From Rhypophila decipiens (Eukaryota; Ascomycota; Sordariomycetes; Sordariales; Naviculisporaceae): a stretch of 64,000 nt of DNA. The stretch is taken from assembly GCA_033297075.1 (NCBI GenBank), contig MU858175.1:1-64000 (forward strand). The letters run 5' to 3'. The translations under genes were made by a program, and so were the position numbers. The notes under the pieces were generated by a model. The model was not told where the DNA came from and made no database searches. It was given only the letters and a program-made list of their open reading frames with translations. Positions 45,902 through 56,918 of the stretch are shown one piece after another; the stretch's first letter is position 1; each line of letters starts with the position of its first letter.

Positions 45902-48900
45902 CTAACTCGCAACCACACCCGCAGCATCCCCGTTGGAAACGGTGACAGGAGCCACGTTCTCAACCGCCGCCGCCGCCCCATTCGTCTCCTTCCCGTCCAC
46001 CAACTGTTTGTACCCGTCCGCCACCGCAGCACCAGCACCAGCACCAGCACCACCAACCTCAACGCCGGCAATAAAAAACGCACTAACCCCCTCAAGCGCA
46101 GCAACAAAGATACACAACAAGCTAGCAATAACAAAGTGACTAATCGTCGAGCCAATCTCCAACCAAGACCCCTCATCTTTAACCACCCAAAAGAAATACA
46201 GCGTCAGAATGTCGCTAATGGCCATGACAACCATCAACAGCGCAGAAGGCGCCACGCCCAGCCTTTTGTTCAGAATCCCCAGGTTGGCCGAGATCAGGGC
46301 GAAGGGAATCATCAGCTTGAGAATCAGCAATGCGCCCTGCGAGAAGGGGTCGAATACCGGCATGAGGCGGTTCACGCTCTCTAGGCTGAATGAGGAGATG
46401 GAGGCTACGTTGCCGGTGCTAAAGAAGGCTGATTGGAGGAGGACGAAGAAGAAGAGGGCTACTCGGGCGTCGTGGAGGGTTAGAGGTCGGAAGGATTGTT
46501 GTTGTGGTTTTGATGCTGTGGTGGTGGACTGAGTTTCCTTTTCTGCAGCTGAGCCGTTTGTGCTGCTCTCTTTTGGACTGCTCGCCGTTGTCGTTGTCGA
46601 CTTGGCTGACATGAACTCGTAGACGGCATGTTCCAGCCGGACCCAGCTGACGAGAAGGCCTGAAAAGACTAGATAGAAAAGGCCCTCGTATGATATCGTG
46701 AGGATCACAAAGGTCGGGGCACAGGTGAGGAATATCACCAAGAGCCTGTGCATGTAGTGGTTATTTGGCTGCAAACGATGCGCCAATGGCATGAGAAGGG
46801 ATGTCACTGACAACATCAACAAGGTCAGTATCTCTGCAATAAGCCGTGTCAATGCGTAGGATTACTTACCGAGGACTACGAATCCCATGACTTGATTACC
46901 TCGCGGTAGGCCCTGCTTCGCCTGCAAAGAAAGTGCACTGGAGCGGGTGACAAGCATGGAAAGGATAGTGAGGCCGACCTGGATGCCCACCAGGCTTCTT
47001 GAGAGGGAGTTGTCCGTCTTGGAAGACGACTTTGGGGGCCATGTAAAGTCGGCCAGCACAAAGTCCTCGAAGACGAGATACAGAATGCCAACGAGTACCA
47101 TCAGGGAGCCGCCAATCATGCTAATGATACGTCAGCAAGCCAGATATTCTCAAGTGAGTTCCAAAACAACTTACATAAGATTGACGTCTTCAGTCTTCAT
47201 GGCTGGGAGAAGAGTAAATGGGCTCATGGCGAGGCAGGAAAGGAACCACAAGGCAGACAGGGATGTATGCTTTTGCAGGAACGAGATGCCATAAACCGCA
47301 GGCCAGAACGAGGCCAAAACAAAGAGTATCGTGAGGATTTCCCGATGAATATAACCCAGGGCCTATGGGACGGTTAGTGAGTCGTCTATGAATGGATCGT
47401 AGCAGTCAGTACTTACCAAGGAAACAATGATTCCAACGTAGGCTGCGCAGTTGAACAGCAGAGAAGCCACATTCCCTCCAGTCTTGACGTGCCCAAATAG
47501 TCTTTTGCGGCCTTCGGCAATACTCTCCCGGCGAGCAAACACTTCTTCCCAGAAAAACACTGTGAAGAATGCGTATGCGTAGTAGGTAAGAGGCGAGTGG
47601 GAGACAATAAACGAAGCGTAGAGGGCGACCAAAACGGACGAGAAAACAACAGCCCCAACGAGCGTCCTCGATGGCTGCACAAGCCCATGGAGCACATGCA
47701 AGTCAACAACGGTTGTGAGACCGTACACTATCCAACCCAAATAACCGATTGTGATGAGCGCCCTCAAAAACAGCCAATCGTATGTCTGGAGGTATCTCAG
47801 ACCGCCCAATCCAACCTTCATCAACGCAGCCGACTCCTCAATGGCCTCCTCGTAGTGTCCAGCCTCAATGAGTTGTTTTATATCGGCCACTCGTCGCTCA
47901 GGACTAAGGCCATTGTCGCTCAACGGACGGTAAGGTCTGTACCTCAATTCGGTGGCTTTTTTCTTCTCTTCCTTCACCCGATATTGCTCCAGAATTCCTT
48001 GGGCATTGACGAGGGAGGCCTTGGCTTTCTCTTGGATATCGGCGGCGAGGAAAGAAAGGGGCAGTTCGCCCACAGAGTTGGCAGGAAAATCCACGCCAAC
48101 AAGATAAGCCATGAGAGCAGCAACATCAGCTTGCGCAACATCGTGCCTTCTGACATTGTCCAAGTTCCAGTCAGATGAGTACTCATCATGGCCGGGCGCA
48201 ACCTCTCCGGGGTACAGCTGAGGCTTGGCGACCCCCGAGCCCCATGCAATGAGGGGCGTCCTCGTGTTGTTGGGATGACCGTCGCCGTGGCTGCCCCAAT
48301 CGCTCATCCCGTGGTCAGCTGTAAACACAAATGCAGTCCGGTCATCGCCGTAGAAGTTGTCAATCAGTCCCGCGACTTCCTTCACTCCCTGGTCAACAAC
48401 CTTGATGTTGTTCAGATATTCCTTGGAATAAGGACGATAGGAATGGCCGTTGGTGTCCAGTCCCAGCAAATGCAGGAAGAAGACAATCTTGTCCTCTTTG
48501 AGCGCATTATACAGCGTCTTGTTTGTCCGAGCCTCTGCGAAGAAATCTTTGACGTGATCAAACACCCACAGGTCGAGTACCAGGGCATCCGACGAGAAAT
48601 CCTCAAGCTCGTGCCCATATGTGTACCCATCGACTCTACCTGGAACAGCACCGTGCTCGAACATGGGCAGAATATCGGGGCTGCCCCAGCTCCACGTGTG
48701 ACGGCTGCGGTTGAACAGACTGTCGAAGTTTACCGGGTTCATCTTCCACCCAGTGGTCACCGCCGATACATCTTCGTAGAGACCGGCAATAAGCGCAACG
48801 TGGCCTGGGCGGGATTCGGTCGGTACCCGCGTGTGGGAGACGCCGAAAGTCCCTTCCTCCAGGACCTTGGACCGCAAGAAAGGCGCAAGGGGCCTCGGCG

Positions 48901-49217
48901 TGAGGTCATCGTCGGATGTCGGGTAGGGTTCGGGGTGCGATTGGAATGCCTTGTCGGCGCGCAAACCATCACCTGAGATAGGAGCAGGTCAGCGCATGCG
49001 CTCTAGAGGGTAACAAGCTCTGGACATTTCTAGACCTACCTACAAAGAGAACAAGGCGATCTGCTGGCGCGGAACTTGACGCTGGGCGTTCGACATGGAA
49101 AAGGTTCATGCCAGTGACGATTGGACTGACAAAGTAAATGTCGAAAATGGAAAATATGTACACAAAATGGAAAATCACAGCTATCGCCAGAAATCGGAAC
49201 CGCGCAAACGCCGCCAT
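45902..49217 (-). CDS. MCD4: GPI ethanolamine-phosphate transferase 1
   Basis: Exons, 5' to 3': 49217-49040, 48972-47417, 47362-47175, 47120-46870, 46833-45902, giving 1034 aa. The N-terminal signal-anchor (FLAIAVIFHFVYIFSIFDIY) is followed by the lumenal alkaline-phosphatase-superfamily domain: DGLRAD (61-66), the predicted nucleophile Thr111 in VPTESRPGH, the metal site LGLDTNGHS and TADHGMSDWGSHGDGH. Many membrane segments follow (about 450-1000), as in the PIG-N family. The enzyme adds phosphoethanolamine to the first mannose of GPI precursors in the ER; FDIYFVSPIV marks MCD4 rather than GPI7 or GPI13. The C-terminus is Ala/Gly/Val-rich. It is divergent from POL32 with 691 bp between the starts. 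Confidence 0.94.
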
Positions 49218-49908
49218 GATGCCTTGATATGGGTCAATCTGACCAGGAAGAGGAATACTGAATTATTCTTGAAATCAACAACTTATCCGGCAAAAGGATC
49301 GAAAGCGACGCGCATCCATTTGCGCAACCCAAGGGGGAAGAAAGTGGATAGAAGAGTCCAAAAGAACGGTTCCAGGTTTGCGCTGGATGTAATTACAAAG
49401 TGGTAACGAAGAAGAACGAAAGAGAGAGAGAGAGTTGTTATAAGTGAAAACTGGATGAAATTAATGATCAGCAACCGTTTTTTGGACCAGAACTGAATTT
49501 TGCCTGCCAGATTGCATGTCCCAGTCGCGATGTCATCCAGTCAATTGCACACGCTGGTGCGGCTGGTCCCCCTGTCCCCCTTTCCCCTTTTGCATTTTTA
49601 CAGGGGTTCCCGTTTCCTAGCCTCCACTGTCCCGTCTGTTAAGCTTTTTGATATGAACGCCTCAAGAGCCTTTAAGGTCTAACAAAGGGACTTTGCGCAA
49701 CGATTCTGGATTCGGCAAGACCCCTGTAGCCACTTAAACCTGGGTGGCATCCAACAACGTGACTTCGCGGCGGACCAAAACCCTGTCCTTTGTCCGGAAT
49801 CGTTCCTCAGACGCGCCCCGCCGACCTCCAAAACCAGACCTGAAGACGACCAGAAACACAGCCAAAATATCCGACCGTGAGAATACATCCCTTTTGCTGC
49901 AATCAACG
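49218..49908. promoter_or_regulatory. Divergent promoter region of MCD4 and POL32
   Basis: 691 bp between opposite starts. A GA-rich run (around 49415-49434) and a C/T-rich stretch (49560-49610) are visible. No specific site claimed. Confidence 0.5.
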
Positions 49909-51568
49909 ATGGCGGACTATCGGAAATACCTGGCCGAAAATGTTCTCTCCGAGAGCAAAGTGGTACGTCCTTGCTTGGTCTTGAATCCTCTCTTTCCAGC
50001 CCATAACTAAAACGCGTCAGGTCACCTATCGACTCCTGAGTCGCGCGTTACGCGTGCATCCGAATTCAGCAAAGCAGTAAGTATTTCCACCTCATATTCG
50101 ACTAAAAGGTCATCATATCTAACTCTTCATAACTAGAATTCTTTATGAATTCCATAAAAGCGAAAATGGCAAGCAACCCGGCAAGGTTCATGCCACCTAT
50201 CTTGTCTATGGCATCAAAAACGCCGAGAGTTCCTCGCAGGTTCAGAACGGTGATGGCGATATTGAGATGACAAGCTCCATGCCAGAGGTCGAGTCATTTG
50301 ACGATGCAGTGCCAACTTTCACTCTCGCCCTCATCCCGGAGGAGCAGCTAAAAGGTAAGCCAAGTTCGAAACCAGTACGAAGGTCTGTGTTCTAATCCTT
50401 CCAAGCTGCTCTCGAGCAATACGATGAGGTTTCCTCAATCCATGTCTACAGTCTTGGCCCCAATCCTGTCAAGGTAATTGAGCCCTATCTCGAAGCCTCC
50501 CGTGCTTGTCTGACAATGATCCAGGACCTTGCTTTACTTGCAGACGCTGCTCAACAAGCACTTGCCTTGAATAACAATGAATCTCAGACTCTTGTTATCA
50601 CCAACTCAAATATGCGTCGCAGGGAAAGGAAAGGAGCGGTTTCCCAATCTGTTTCAAGCACCATCGGCGCCAAAGCAGGAAAGCAGGAACCCAAAGCGGT
50701 AAAGTCGGAACCCATGGCGGCGAAGTCGGACCCCAAGTCGGCGTTGTCGAAAGCATTTGCATCAGCAAAGCCCAAGACTGAGCCTAAGAATGAGGTCAAG
50801 GAGGAGCCGAAATCAGAAAAGGCAGAACCGAGCAAGTCTGCCCCGGCGGCTTTGGAAAAGAAGACTGCGCCTGCTCCGAAGCGCGGCGGCTCCAATACCT
50901 CCAGCATAATGCAGGCCTTCTCCAAGGCGACCACAAAAAAGTACAAGAAAGCAGAAACATCTCAGCCAGCGACTCCGAGCGGAGAGGACTCGAGCGCCCA
51001 GCCCATGTCGGACGATGGTGAAGACGACTCGGAGGTGCAGCCAGCGCCCCGTGGCACGGGTGGCCGTAAAACGAGGAAAGAAAGAGAAGAGGAGCTCAAA
51101 CGAATGATGGAGGAGGACGATGATGAAGACGAAGATGATGATGAGTCGGACAAGAGAGCAGATTCGCCTGTTGAGGAGCCTATGGATGAGACTGTAGACG
51201 AACCTGCAGCGCCTGAACCTGCAGCTGCCGAGCCAGCAGAGGCCGAGACCACCTCTGCCAATGGGCGAAGACGTGGAAAGAGAAAGGTTATGCGGAAAAA
51301 GCAGATCATGGATGATCAGGGATATCTAGGTACGTTTCTCGCCTCTTATGAATGTCACGAGACTATCTGCTAAACCTGCGTTACAGTCACTATTCAAGAA
51401 GCAGCATGGGAATCGTTTTCAGAGGATGAGGCACCCCCGGCCACAAAGCCGAAAATCTCGTCCGCCGCGAGTTCTGCTCCGGCTTCGCAGACTTCGAAAG
51501 CGAAGAAAGGAGCCAAGGGGAGCCAAGGGACGCAGGGCAGTATCATGTCGTTTTTCTCGAAAAAGTGA
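49909..51568 (+). CDS. POL32: DNA polymerase delta subunit Pol32/Cdc27
   Basis: Exons 49909-49962, 50021-50076, 50137-50354, 50406-50473, 50525-51329 and 51387-51568 give 460 aa. The N-terminal ~150 residues are folded (MADYRKYLAENVLSESKVVTYR; HATYLVYGIK; FTLALIPEEQL) and would bind the B-subunit of polymerase delta. The remainder is disordered, Lys/Glu/Ala-rich with an acidic tract (DDDEDEDDDESD), then basic GRRRGKRKVMRKK. The protein ends with a textbook PCNA-interacting box, QGSIMSFF, followed by SKK. Pol32 links the polymerase to PCNA in replication, break-induced replication and translesion synthesis. Several introns are 51-60 bp; the 51-bp intron before exon 5 could be overlooked because the downstream frame remains open. 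Confidence 0.92.
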
Positions 51569-52400
51569 CCGATACACGACGGACGGTATATTCGAGGACA
51601 TGGAAGTTGAGATGTTCAAAGCAATGGTTACGATCACTAGATAATCACCATGGTATGTTTTAGAGAAAGATAAGCAAGCTGGAAGAGTTGGGGTCGCGCT
51701 CATGTTCAGCGACGATTACGTTGAGACGAGATTAGTTATGTGGTCGAAAATTCCAGAGATTACCTTGCGGACTTTCACGAATGGTCGAGTACGGAAATCA
51801 CCCGACTGCTGTGGAGTATTGCCGGCGTTGGTACGTAGGAATAATGACAATCGGATGCCGGCAGGGGGACTGCGACGGCATTTCAACACAAAGCCGGCCA
51901 CGAGATCGGCCCCTGTTCTAGCGCCATTCCCCCGCAAAAGCCACTATATCCACACCGCGCCTCTGCAACGGTGATCCTGGGCAGCGCGGGACTGCCCCGG
52001 CTCGCCCCGCCAAGCCACAGTTCTTGCAGCAACCAGCCCACTGTTTGAGGCCGGCGCATAGCTCCGAGGGTACCTCACTTTAGCCTTCCCCTCGGATCCT
52101 ACTTTGTCGCGGTTCTTGAATAGACCACGTACCAATTCTGCAAGCGCTCAACAATGATGCGCATGTTGCTTGTCGCGTGGGACTGAGCTTCCCTCTTATA
52201 CCGAAACGAATGGTATCACGTCCAAATCTGGGCCTCGATTGATCAACCAGCCCGCAGCGAAGACGCCCCTACCCCCACCTTGGTTGAGGACACCGAGCCC
52301 AACCAAGCTCCGGCCTGCGACGCATATTCCGCGCAACTTCGTCAACCACCTACCCTCGTTCGCAGCTTTGCGAGCGGTGGGATACAGATAGATTCTCGCC
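51569..52400. other. Intergenic DNA between POL32 and GH125 gene
   Basis: About 830 bp; tandem arrangement. Nothing recognisable beyond the probable promoter of the GH125 gene. Confidence 0.55.
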
Positions 52401-54229
52401 ATGGACTATTTACGCTGGTCTTCTCTTCTCATAACCCTCTCCACGGGCGTCTTTACAATACCAGCAAGAGCGACACTGGCCTGGGACTCAAGTCAGGAGC
52501 CCTTGACCGACAGCTACTTTGATCCCGCGGCGTGTCCAGACTACACAGCCTATGCGCAATATCCCCAGTTGGTTTACCAGACCTCACGAGAATCTTGATT
52601 TTCATGAGCTAACCTCCCACAGCCGTCCTCTGAGCAAGGGCCCGCTAGAGCTTCCCTACCAGCGACCCCACAGACGATGTCGAACCTTTCACTCTGATGC
52701 GATCGAAGATGTTATCGAGAAGATTACAGGACGCATGAAGGACCCTGACCTGGCTCGGCTGTTTGAAAACGCATTCCCATCTACTACCGACACAACCGTC
52801 AAGTTCCACACAGATGGGAAGACGGATTCTGGAGAGAAGAAAAAGAAGGCCAAGAAGCCACATTACAACAATAGGGGCTATGGCAATATGTACGCAGACG
52901 AGGACGACGGGGCTTGGGAGGGACCGCAGTCATTCATCATCACGGGCGACATCTTGGCCGAATGGCTGCGTGACAGCACGAACCAGCTGAAGCCATATCA
53001 GCCTGTGGCCAACAAGGATCCTCACATCTTCAACTTGATCCTCGGCGCAATCAACACCCAGAGCGAATATGTGATCGAGTCGCCATATTGCAATGCCTTC
53101 CAGCCACCTCCTATTTCAGGTCTGCCGGTCAGCATGAACGGACAGGACGACGTCGTACATCCCATCTACGAGCCGTCGGTTGTCTTTGAGTGCAAGTACG
53201 AGCTGGACTCGCTAGGACACTTTCTAGCTCTCACAAACGATTTCTTTGAACACACAGAGAGCACCAAGTTTCTGAACCCCAGGTGGTACAAGGCGCTCGA
53301 CTCTGTCCTCAGAGTCCTGGAAGCCCAGAGCGAGGGGACCTTTGACGAGGGCGGCCAGTTCCGGAGAAACGAGTACACCTTCCAGCGCAAGACCACGATA
53401 GGGACCGAGACCCTGAACCTCGGAGGCATAGGGAACCCGCTCAACAACGGGACCGGGCTGGTCCGATCTGCGTTCCGCCCGAGCGACGATGCCACCATAT
53501 TCGGCTTCTTCATACCCGCCAACGCGCAAATGTCGGTCGAGCTCAAGCGGACAGCCGCCATTCTCAGGTCGACCCAGAAGAAGGCTGATAAATCGTTGGC
53601 CGAGACACTTGAAGGCTGGAGCAAGAAGATTAGGGATGGCATCTACGAGCACGGGGTTGTCCGGCATCGCAAGTACGGCGAGGTCTTTGCGTACGAGGTG
53701 GACGGGTACGGAAGCTCGCTTCTAATGGACGATGCGAACTATCCCAGTCTGCTGGCACTTCCGCTGATGGGCTTTGTGTCCAAGGACGATGAGATTTATA
53801 AGAACACGAGGAAGATGTTGTTGGAGAAGGCCAGTAATCCTTACTATCTTGTTGGTAGTGATTTCAAGGGTATTGGAGGTACGTTTTCTCTCTCTTTTTT
53901 CCTCTCATTCAATAGCGTCCTATGTGCGGCGATACTAATTGGTGTGCTTTCCAGGCCCTCACATTGGATTGCAAAATGCCTGGCCGATGAGCTTGCTCGT
54001 GCAGGCACAGACCTCGGACGATGATAAGGAGATCATGGAGTGTGTCGAGCTCGTGCTGAAGGCGAGCAAGCTGGGCTTGATCCACGAGAGCATCGACGTG
54101 AACTGGTCTACTTCTTATACGCGCAGCTGGTTTGCCTGGGCGAACGGCGTGTTTGCGCAGACTATCCTTGACCTGGCTAAGCGGAAACCGCACTTGATCT
54201 TCTCCAGCTCATCCCCGTTTGAGATGTAG
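52401..54229 (+). CDS. GH125 exo-alpha-1,6-mannosidase-like protein
   Basis: Exons 52401-52567, 52623-53878 and 53955-54229 give 565 aa. An N-terminal hydrophobic signal sequence (LRWSSLLITLSTGVFTIPARA) implies secretion or entry to the secretory pathway. The family-defining blocks of GH125 (the former DUF1237, with fission yeast Mug157) are present: FQ/YQRP with CRTF, GDILAEWLRDSTNQ, LGAINTQSEYVIESPYCNAF, GFFIPANAQM, DGYGSSLLMDDANYPSLLALP and the C-terminal TSYTRSWFAWANGVFAQ. Such enzymes remove alpha-1,6-linked mannose, for example during N-glycan turnover. The first intron has a weak GTTGGT donor, but a good branch point and acceptor, and its phase restores the family sequence around YAQYPHRPLSKGP. 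Substrate is inferred from family only. Confidence 0.9.
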
Positions 54230-55914
54230 TAGTATTGGAGAAGAGAGCAAAGTGAAGGTTTATTCTATGGCTTGCCTGCATAAGCGGGTTTTCTTTACGA
54301 CCATGGGAAATTACAAGGTACAAGGCGTTAATTTTCTGTAATCTTGCTTTGTTTCTATTTTCTGTTGTTCATTTTATTGAGTGTTTGCTTTCAAGACTCA
54401 CAGGCTATTAAACATAAATAAAGGTAGGCTGTTTCTTGGACCTCCTCCCGATCGTGCTACCTAACAGTACATCTAGATCCTCTATACTGTACCCGTATGT
54501 AGTAACCCGTATCCGTATCTTGGCCTGCTTGGGTCGACGTTACGTACGTAGCTCCATCGCTGATCAATGCAAGTTATAGGAGGCCGTTCCTGTGGAATGA
54601 ATTGATGGTCAGGCAGGTCCCTTTGTGCATGAAAATCCACTACGTCAACGGGGTTGGCAGATCCATTTTCTTCAGGTAATTCTTCACGTGTCCATGGATT
54701 TGGCACTGCCCGTCCCGTATCCCAGTGCCTTCAAGGGGAGGGAGGGGAAAAAACAAGTGATGTAAGGATAAGCATAAAGTCGCACTCGTGTTGTGGTGAT
54801 CTGCAAGGGGCAAGGGGCGAAAATACCGGGGTATGATGTTATCGTATACACTGTAGTTGTACGGGGTAATGGTATTCGATGGGAATGGATGGGATTTATG
54901 TATTCTTCTTCATCAAGCTCATCATGTCGCATTTGCTACGGGGTACCTATAGACGACCTGAACAACAGTGCACGACGAGTCCCCTGTATTCGAATTCGTT
55001 TCCTCCCACCTATACCGACCTGTGACGTAGGTAGTGCGTTTCCTCAGCTATTTTGCGTGTACATGTACACTAAGAACGGTTGCCATAAAGCTTCCAATCC
55101 AAAAAGATGCCTTTTTATCTACCTATCCAGTACATCACCGCTCGTCCGTCTGTTGACTTGCCAAATCAACAGCTACTCAGGTCCCAAGTGTTGTTGTTGT
55201 ATTGTACCACCAAGCCCAAGCGGTCAGGCAGTCAAGACAGCGAACGGTAGCATGCAGTGTGACCAGTGTAACGACCCCCCAAGATTGTAGAAAATGGCAT
55301 GTAATGGCATCATGGCAATTTTGGACGAGGTCTTACCATGGTTGCATGCCCAGCTCAGGGTCCCCGCAACGGCGATCGGGATTTTATAAATCGCGTCAAG
55401 AGCATTATGCGGATACGTAACCCATAGCCACGGATAGCACTAGATTGGTCGGCCAAACGGAGCAAAGACCAACCCGTACTGTGTGTACGGATACTGGTGT
55501 GTCCTCGTTTTTGGGCGATACAAGCCTGTTTGAAGAGGTATCCTTTAACAAACAAACAATCCTCATCGATTGTGGAAGATGGCATGTGTTTGTAGAGTGG
55601 TAGATAGATAATGGTAGGTTGGCAGACAGGAATCATGCGCAATAATGACAAAACGACAAGAGGTTACATGTAGGTATAATAAAACAAAAACAATGATGCA
55701 CCAAATTTTCATGCAGGCGCCGCAAATGCCATGTGTCAGACCCAACTTGCGAATGTGGTATTTCCCTAGACCGACTGAAGAAAAAAAAACGCCAAAAATC
55801 TCAAGAACTCCGACTCGTGGTGCTCTCAAGTCGTCCAGTGGATGTATGAGGCCTTGAGCCTTTTCCCCCATAATGCCCAAAAAAGATAAACGCCAAATCG
55901 ACAATGTCGCCCCG
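54230..55914. other. Convergent intergenic region
   Basis: About 1.7 kb between the 3' ends of the GH125 and cyclin genes. Only short frames; no gene seen. Confidence 0.55.
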
Positions 55915-56918
55915 TTATGCAAATGAAGTCGTGAGGGTGAGACTCTTGACTTGCCCTTTCGGGGGATCATGAAGAGGTCCGCACGTATCGTCGGGAATAG
56001 GTCCCGTAGGGTAGCCGTCTGTCGGCAGGCATTTTGGAGAGCTCGTCTCCGACACTGGCGTCACTGCCGGTGTCATCTGAAGTCCGAGACCATAGACGGC
56101 ATGGCCAGAACTCATGAATCGCCTATGACCAGCGCTGCTGCCGTGCGACGGTGCGAGAACCTGCTTTCCGGCACGTTCCATGTCGCTTAGCGCATCGCTG
56201 ATCAGCTCGGGATCCCAAAGCGGTAGGATCCTGTAGCCCAGACTCTCCATAATGCACCGTTCTGTGACGTTAATCTGCTCGTTGGACCACATGTTCTTGC
56301 CCCAGGCCGAGCCGTAATAATGGGTCGGTCGGGGAGAGTCCTCGAGAAACTTGACGGCTATGATCAAAGACGCAAGTATGATCACCTCGGGGTTGACGCA
56401 GTCGATATGGAGCTGCCGGTCTGGCAGGGGGCTGGCTGGAAGGGTGTGGCGCTTGGCTTGCTCGGCCGTCGTCTCCTGCTGGCCCAGGGGGCACATCAGC
56501 CGCCAATTGAGCGAGAACCTGGAGTTCAGCGAGTCCAAAATGCACACGGCGAGCGCGATGGTGTCAAGGGGGAGGTCGGCAAGGTTCAGCATTTCGTGAA
56601 CCCGCGTGACCGAGGGCGATGTCATAGACGCCCGGGGAGGCACGAGATTCACAAGGTGAATTGCTGGGCCTGATTGCAGGGTCAGAATGCCGAGACGCCA
56701 GAAGTCTGGGTGGGAGGCTCGGACTCACCTAGCAGTTCCGATTCAAGGAGGCCCCCATCTTGGAGGAGGGACTTGGGGCTCTGGGCGGCCGACGTATTTG
56801 ATGACAACGGCGGGGTCGGGAGATTTGACAGGGGTTGGTAGGTGCGAGTGAAATACTCGTCGTCGAAATCAAACTCGTCGTCCGAGTAGTGGGCGTAGTG
56901 GCCCACTTTGCTGGACAT
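55915..56918 (-). CDS. Pho85-type (PCL) cyclin
   Basis: Exons, 5' to 3': 56918-56729 and 56669-55915 give 314 aa. The N-terminus is acidic and Ser/Pro-rich (YSDDEFDFDDEYF; LSNLPTPPLSSNTS), with possible phosphorylation sites. The cyclin box (about 80-215) shows DTIALAVCILDSLNSRFSLNW, then after an insert VNPEVIILASLIIAVKFLEDS and the helix TERCIMESLGYRILPLWDPELI. The segments KFLEDS and the central insert are typical of Pcl cyclins that partner the CDK Pho85/PhoA in nutrient and morphogenesis control. I cannot decide which PCL subfamily it belongs to. The C-terminal 90 residues are disordered. The intron is 59 bp with a GTGAGT donor. Confidence 0.85.
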